Shown here: positions 59,857 through 64,000 of the stretch, piece by piece
Layout: each line of letters begins with the position of its first letter
Numbering within the stretch: position 1 is the stretch's first letter
Origin: Runella salmonicolor
Lineage (GTDB): Bacteria > Bacteroidota > Bacteroidia > Cytophagales > Spirosomataceae
Length of the DNA stretch: 64,000 bases
NCBI RefSeq assembly: GCF_024158025.1
Contig: NZ_JAMZEL010000008.1
Location: forward strand, 186,001 to 250,000
Reading direction: 5' to 3'
Translations under genes and position numbers: made by a program
Notes under the pieces: model-generated
The model's input: only the letters and a program-made list of their open reading frames with translations
The model's database searches: none
Told to the model about the DNA's origin: nothing

Positions 59857-60861
59857 ATGCAGGAATTTAGCAAGGGAGTAGCCCTAATGCTTCTGGTTTT
59901 GACGTTATTGTGTTGTAATTCTAAACAATCCTCTTCTGAGCAAACGACCACCAGCGAAACCGCAACAACTATGGTAAAGGCACCTTTATTCAGTGGAGAT
60001 TCGGCTTACGCATACGTGGAAAAACAAGTCAAATTTGGCCCTCGGGTTCCCAATTCAGCGGCCCATACCCGTTGTGGTGACTACCTCGTGGCCGAATTGA
60101 AACGCCTTGGCTGTACCGTCACGGAACAGACTTTTACGGCAACCCACTACGACGGCCGCAAACTCAACGCTCGGAATATTATAGGTAGTATTAATCCACA
60201 AGCCGCAAAACGTATTCTATTGGCGTCACACTGGGATAGCAGGCCCGTAGCCGACGAAGACCCTACCAATAAAACAGGGCCCATCGATGGGGCCAACGAC
60301 GGAGCAAGTGGAGTAGGAGTGTTGCTTGAACTTGCCCGTACCCTTCAGCAGGCCGCCCAAAAACCGGGTGTTGGAGTTGATTTTATTTTTTTTGATGTAG
60401 AAGACGGAGGAAATTCGGCCGTTGCCAAGGATAAATTTACAGGTTTTTGCTTAGGCTCTCAATATTGGGCCGCCAATAAGCACGTTCCGGGTTATTCGGC
60501 GTATTTTGGGGTTTTGTTGGACATGGTAGGTGCCAAAGGAGCGACGTTCCCGAAAGAAGCTTTCTCGAATCAATATGCTAATGAAGTCACGCGAATGATT
60601 TGGAATACGGCCAGTCAATTGGGGTACAGCTCTTACTTTGTCGAACAAGATGGTGCCGCAATTACGGACGACCACCTGCCAGTGAACGAAACCGCCAAAA
60701 TTCCCATGGTTGACATTATTCATCTCCAGCTCAATAATCCGCAAAAAACCTTCTTTGATGACTGGCACACGCACGAAGATGATATGCGCAACATTGACCC
60801 CAACACCCTCAAAGCCGTAGGACAGGTACTGGTTCAGGTCTTGTATCAAGAAAGTATTTAG
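59857..60861 (+). CDS. M28 family peptidase (glutaminyl cyclase-like), lipoprotein
   Basis: 334 residues from the ATG at 59857, where a lipoprotein signal begins (MQEFSKGVALMLLVLTLLCCNS). Earlier GTG (59800) and ATG (59821) frames lack a signal peptide at the N terminus. Zinc-site motifs are ASHWDSRP, GANDGASGVG, FFDVEDGG, LLDMVGAKG and DWHTHEDD. The order and the DDHLPVNE segment fit the M28 glutaminyl-peptide cyclotransferase subgroup. It would act in the periplasm as an aminopeptidase or form N-terminal pyroglutamate. Five bp before the next gene. Confidence 0.9.
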   Translation: MQEFSKGVALMLLVLTLLCCNSKQSSSEQTTTSETATTMVKAPLFSGDSAYAYVEKQVKFGPRVPNSAAHTRCGDYLVAELKRLGCTVTEQTFTATHYDGRKLNARNIIGSINPQAAKRILLASHWDSRPVADEDPTNKTGPIDGANDGASGVGVLLELARTLQQAAQKPGVGVDFIFFDVEDGGNSAVAKDKFTGFCLGSQYWAANKHVPGYSAYFGVLLDMVGAKGATFPKEAFSNQYANEVTRMIWNTASQLGYSSYFVEQDGAAITDDHLPVNETAKIPMVDIIHLQLNNPQKTFFDDWHTHEDDMRNIDPNTLKAVGQVLVQVLYQESI

Positions 60862-60866
60862 AAAAA

Positions 60867-61295
60867 ATGTATCGTCTGATTTTGATTTTTATGATAAAAA
60901 ATAACCATTATTTAAGCGTAAGTACCCTTTCGTTTCTTCTGTTTTCTTTCGTTTTTTCCTGTTCTCCCGCGCCAGATAAGGTTGGAAATTTAGATTTAGT
61001 AAAATGGCGAAGTGACCGAGGAGGATGCGGCGACGTCAGAAAAGGGCTTGAAAAAGAATTTGTGAAGATACAGAGTGAGCTTTTGGGTAAACATATCGAC
61101 GATGTAGGGTACATGCTGGGCCGCCCAGATATTCAGCAGTTGGGGTCACGGGATCAAAAATTCTACGTTTATTTTTTGGAAAAAGGAATTCATTGTACGG
61201 ATATTACCCAAAAATCAGCCGCTCAAAAAGTGATTTTACGTTTCAACGCCGTAGGATTACTTTCTGAAATTACTTTTCAGGCACGACCTTTGTAG
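60867..61295 (+). CDS. Small lipoprotein, SmpA/OmlA-like fold possible
   Basis: 142 residues. A hydrophobic N terminus leads to a lipobox (SFVFSC, Cys32). The mature part has ELLGKHIDDVGYMLGRPDIQQLGSRDQKFYVYFLEKG, which resembles the BamE/SmpA-type small beta-alpha-beta fold. A start at Met9 (60891) would give a more standard signal of 24 residues and cannot be excluded. It follows the M28 gene by 5 bp and is likely cotranscribed. The function is unknown. Confidence 0.65.
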   Translation: MYRLILIFMIKNNHYLSVSTLSFLLFSFVFSCSPAPDKVGNLDLVKWRSDRGGCGDVRKGLEKEFVKIQSELLGKHIDDVGYMLGRPDIQQLGSRDQKFYVYFLEKGIHCTDITQKSAAQKVILRFNAVGLLSEITFQARPL

Positions 61296-61368
61296 AGGAG
61301 TTAAAAGATAATCTGTTCATTGCCCGAACGATTAACTTTTGGCAGTCAACATTTAACTTCACAATTCG

Positions 61369-62757
61369 ATGCGCTTTTCCGTTGCTTTTGCCTTTTTTAT
61401 CCTACTATTTTCATCTTTCGTCACGTCAGCACAACACCTTCGGCACAAAGGGAGTTTGGGCATCAGCTACGCAGCGGCGAGTGATTCATTGATGAGTACA
61501 CAGCACTTACCCGATAGTCACGGGATTTTAGTGAAGAGTGTCATGCCCGATTTTACCGCCGCGCGGTTGGGTATTAAGGCGGGCGATATTCTGGTTTCCA
61601 TCAACGAAACGGATTCGTTGTACCTGTTTGATTTTCGAAAGCTGGAGCAGGAATTGTACGAGCAAGAGCCGATTTCAATTACTTACATTCGAAATAGAAA
61701 AAAAGCCCGGGCCGTTGGGAATGTCGTTGCGGCACCCAAGGAGTTTTCAAAAGGAGAGGTGATTTATGGGGAGGTTCCTTACCAACGGGGGTATTTGCGT
61801 TCAATTGTTCATAAGCCGTTGGGCAGCAATCGTCTGCCCGCTATATTTTACATTCAGGGGCATGGGTGCGGGTCTGTTCATTTTGCCGAAGATTCGCTCG
61901 CTCCCGTCAAACAATTAGTGGATGGTTGGGTGAGTGCTGGGTACGTTGTTTTTAGGATTGAAAAACCAGGCGTTGGAGAAAGTGCTGGCACAAAGGAGTG
62001 CGTTCGGCTGAGTTATGAAGAAGAAAAGGCCGCTTTTCAGAACGCATTTGCGGCTTTTAAGAAACTTTCTTTTGTTGACAGCACCCGATATTTTCTGTTT
62101 GGGCACTCATTGGGTGGAGCGTTGGCGCCACTGTTGGTGGCCCAATCGGGTTCTAAACCGAGGGGTATCATCACGTACGGAACCGTAGTGAAACCGTGGT
62201 TTGAGCACATGATTGACGTATACCGCCAAAAGCCGTTATTGTACCAAGAATCGTATCAATCTATCGAAGCCAATACCCGAATGATGATACCGTTGTTGTA
62301 TGAATGGTTGGTACAGGCCAAAACGCCCACTGAACTGCTTCAAGAGCCTGATTTTGAGGCTATACTTACATCCAAAGAAAATCCGCTTGCCTACCATAGA
62401 GGGACTTTTTTTGGGCGCTCATCTGGGTATTTTACCGAACTTCAGCAGCAAAATCTCACGCAGGCGTGGGCGCAGGCAGCAGTGCCTACTTTGGCCCTGT
62501 ACGGAGAGTTTGATAGTGAAGCTATCAGCCCAGAATCGGCGCAGAGTATTGCCCGAATTGTCAATGAAGTACGTCCTGAGTTGGGGACGTATAGACAATT
62601 GAAAGGTACAGATCAGCATTTTATTAAAGTAACGTCTTTTGTTGAAGCGGCTCAATTGCAAAAATCTGGGCAGTATATGCAGTATGCTCGCCGCCATTTT
62701 AACCCAGAAATCCTTACGGAGACTCTTGGGTGGATGAAAAAACTTAACGGAAAATAA
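61369..62757 (+). CDS. Exported alpha/beta hydrolase with N-terminal PDZ domain
   Basis: 462 residues. A signal peptide (AFAFFILLFSSFVTSAQ) precedes a PDZ domain (about 40-110; GILVKSVMPDFTAARLGIKAGDILVSIN). The hydrolase domain begins around residue 150 (PAIFYIQGHGCGSVHF) with the nucleophile in LFGHSLGGALAP (GxSxG), and late elements ALYGEFDSEA and TDQHFIK. The PDZ may tether substrates or partners in the periplasm. It resembles dienelactone-hydrolase-like peptidases (S9-like), but the substrate is unknown. Confidence 0.82.
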   Translation: MRFSVAFAFFILLFSSFVTSAQHLRHKGSLGISYAAASDSLMSTQHLPDSHGILVKSVMPDFTAARLGIKAGDILVSINETDSLYLFDFRKLEQELYEQEPISITYIRNRKKARAVGNVVAAPKEFSKGEVIYGEVPYQRGYLRSIVHKPLGSNRLPAIFYIQGHGCGSVHFAEDSLAPVKQLVDGWVSAGYVVFRIEKPGVGESAGTKECVRLSYEEEKAAFQNAFAAFKKLSFVDSTRYFLFGHSLGGALAPLLVAQSGSKPRGIITYGTVVKPWFEHMIDVYRQKPLLYQESYQSIEANTRMMIPLLYEWLVQAKTPTELLQEPDFEAILTSKENPLAYHRGTFFGRSSGYFTELQQQNLTQAWAQAAVPTLALYGEFDSEAISPESAQSIARIVNEVRPELGTYRQLKGTDQHFIKVTSFVEAAQLQKSGQYMQYARRHFNPEILTETLGWMKKLNGK

Positions 62758-62762
62758 TTCTT

Positions 62763-63065
62763 TTGAATACCTATCAGGACATATCGCTCCAAGAAGCTGA
62801 AGCCATGGCTGCCCAACCAGAAGCTATCATTGTGGATGTGAGGGAGCCTTGGGAGTTTGAAGAATTTAGCATTGGCGGCACCAATATTCCCCTTGCAGAT
62901 ATTCGGGAACGCCGTACCGAATTATTGCCTTATCAAACCCTAATCGTAGTTTGCACCAACGGAACCCGCTCTCGCGTAGCGGCCAAAGATTATTGTCGGG
63001 CGGAGGCATTTCAGGAGAAACAAATTTTTCATCTCAAGGGCGGTATTCTGGAAGTAGAAGATTAA
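62763..63065 (+). CDS. Rhodanese-like domain protein
   Basis: 100 residues, a single rhodanese domain. The motifs are EAIIVDVREPWEFEEFSIGG and the active-site loop VVCTNGTRSR with Cys64. It transfers sulfane sulfur in the cytoplasm; the acceptor is unknown. It begins at a TTG (62763), 5 bp behind the hydrolase stop; the next Met (residue 15) would remove the first beta strand, so the TTG is preferred. Likely cotranscribed with the PDZ-hydrolase. Confidence 0.85.
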   Translation: MNTYQDISLQEAEAMAAQPEAIIVDVREPWEFEEFSIGGTNIPLADIRERRTELLPYQTLIVVCTNGTRSRVAAKDYCRAEAFQEKQIFHLKGGILEVED

Positions 63066-63389
63066 GTTTTAGCTTGATTTTTATTTATTGGGTTTGAAAT
63101 CAGAGAATTATGTGTTGGGGGAATTAATACATACCGAAACGATTCTATTAAAAGTCTACTTATTTTGTTTCTTCAATGTTTTTTCACTGGCAAGCTTCTG
63201 TCAAAGACTTTTCCGATTTCCGATTCATAATCAACACTTCAAGGTATAAAAACAGCAATTCATGCTGTAAGTAATTCTGCCCCACGGGCAGCAGTACTAA
63301 TTTTGCATTGTCTTTTCCGAACTATCATTTAGCCAAATGATGATTCGGCAAGGCTTAAAATTTTGTACTATTAAAATATACAGCTTTCC
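63066..63389. other. Intergenic region with two small hairpins and a -7 element
   Basis: 324 bp without a gene. It contains ACAGCA/TGCTGT (63252-63268) and CTGCCC/GGGCAG (63277-63291) as consecutive hairpins. A TAATTTTG element (63298-63305) lies 85 bp before the collagen-like gene. No terminator for the rhodanese gene is evident. Confidence 0.5.
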
Positions 63390-63998
63390 ATGAAAACAAT
63401 TGCAATGTTATTTCTAATGGGCCTCATTGGCCTTTCAGCTTGTAAAACCGAAGGAGTACCTGGCCCGAAAGGGGATACAGGGGCGCAGGGGCCTAAGGGC
63501 GACACTGGGTCGCAAGGCCCCAAGGGAGATTCAGGCACGGTAAATGCCCGGAGTTATATTTACTCCAACCAGCAGTTTAATGCACTAGGCACTCCAAATT
63601 ATGATGCCACTACTAAACTGTTCACTTACAATAGTTTTCGGACTTATAGTCCACAAAACTACGCAGCAATCGCCGATAAAGGGGTGGTGTTGGTTTACCT
63701 TCGTGATCAACTCAATGCGTGGACTTTAAACACGATTCGGGCCAACTATCTCAATGTAGGCGTTAGCGATAGCCCTAGTGTGATTGAGTCGGTGGTTCGT
63801 CCTCAAACTGACAAAGTTCAGATAATGGCTAAATTAACCACGCCATTGGAGACAAATCTGTTTACAAATTACCGATTTGACGTAAAAATCATTCTGATAG
63901 AGCCCACCCATTCGGTAATAGGTGCGCTTCGTACGGGTCAGGTTGATGTTAAAGACAGCCGAGCAGTTGAGCGATTTTTCAACCTAAAACAGCTTTAA
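63390..63998 (+). CDS. Collagen-like-repeat lipoprotein
   Basis: 202 residues. The signal peptide ends with the lipobox GLSAC (Cys18). Nine consecutive Gly-x-y triplets follow (residues 22-48, with the words GPKGDTGAQ, GPKGDTGSQ and GPKGDSG), then a globular C-terminal domain (ARSYIYSNQQFNALG ... DVKIILIEPTHSVIG). It is probably anchored to the outer membrane and trimerises through the short collagen-like segment. Similar lipoproteins are common in Bacteroidota; function unknown. The stop codon is within the window, so the gene is complete. Confidence 0.85.
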   Translation: MKTIAMLFLMGLIGLSACKTEGVPGPKGDTGAQGPKGDTGSQGPKGDSGTVNARSYIYSNQQFNALGTPNYDATTKLFTYNSFRTYSPQNYAAIADKGVVLVYLRDQLNAWTLNTIRANYLNVGVSDSPSVIESVVRPQTDKVQIMAKLTTPLETNLFTNYRFDVKIILIEPTHSVIGALRTGQVDVKDSRAVERFFNLKQL

Positions 63999-64000
63999 AT

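Noticed and set aside
1..64000. tRNA, rRNA, CRISPR arrays, prophage or complete IS elements
   Set aside because: None was recognised by eye on either strand; palindromes with GGTTC-like loops are the AACGTCGGC hairpins, not tRNAs.

Overview
The window looks like a chromosomal segment of a Bacteroidota species, most likely a cytophagalean close to Runella or Spirosoma. The evidence is a PorX-type response regulator, proteins with type IX secretion (T9SS) C-terminal domains, a carboxypeptidase-regulatory-like TonB-dependent receptor, DUF2723, DUF4199 and PF10023 family proteins, a fused CcoNO oxidase subunit, and many upstream regions carrying the Bacteroidota -7 element TAnnTTTG. I see no rRNA, tRNA, CRISPR array, prophage or complete insertion sequence.

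Layout. 1-5.1 kb: DUF2723 membrane protein (cut by the window edge), DUF423 protein, GT9 glycosyltransferase, replicative helicase DnaB. 5.2-8.5 kb, minus strand: SAM-I riboswitch, metX, a PF10023 aminopeptidase and a DUF3108 protein. 8.6-12.2 kb: DUF721/DciA-like protein, TonB-dependent receptor, an unknown protein. 12.2-22 kb: a cbb3 oxidase locus (ccoI, a convergent membrane protein, ccoS, ccoNO fusion, ccoQP fusion, ccoG, ccoH, SafE-like transporter) with a perfect hairpin in three consecutive intercistronic gaps. 22-27 kb: a decayed kinase-like fragment, a VapBC-type toxin-antitoxin pair, hemN, a PAS histidine kinase and a receiver-CRP/FNR fusion regulator. 27-44 kb: ABC-F ATPase, FemAB/GNAT-like protein, glnS, DUF4199, a PTPS-II/FolE pair, TPR and Uma2 proteins, GreA-like factor, aldo/keto reductase, SRAP peptidase, hydrolase, NamZ-like muramidase, DeoR regulator, CorC-like protein, NUDIX hydrolase. 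44.0-44.8 kb: a 4 x 15-nt degenerate repeat and an integron-cassette-like unit (SRPBCC gene plus attC-like site) with no integrase in view. 44.9-53.9 kb: GH43 glycosidase and a secreted partner, PorX, universal stress protein, pyrE, pgeF, an EamA transporter, a DJ-1 protein, a lipoprotein. 54.0-64 kb: two tandem paralogous T9SS cargo proteins with a probable TIM-barrel hydrolase domain and Ig-like repeats, M28 peptidase, PDZ-alpha/beta hydrolase, rhodanese, collagen-like lipoprotein.

How the parts work together. The clearest functional unit is a predicted low-oxygen regulon. FNR-type palindromes (TGA[C/T]-N4-[A/G]TCA) lie upstream of ccoI, ccoS, hemN and the universal stress gene. The window also encodes a CRP/FNR-family regulator whose recognition helix keeps the E and R expected to read TGA half-sites. 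That regulator carries a receiver domain and sits directly behind a cytosolic PAS histidine kinase, so the oxidase regulon may be under two-component control instead of an Fe-S FNR. Other notable signals are TGCA words at 10-bp spacing on both sides of the DeoR gene, a displaced 56-bp copy of the 3' end of the DUF721 gene, and families of short intergenic palindromes.

All calls come from reading the sequence and from family knowledge; no database search was run.
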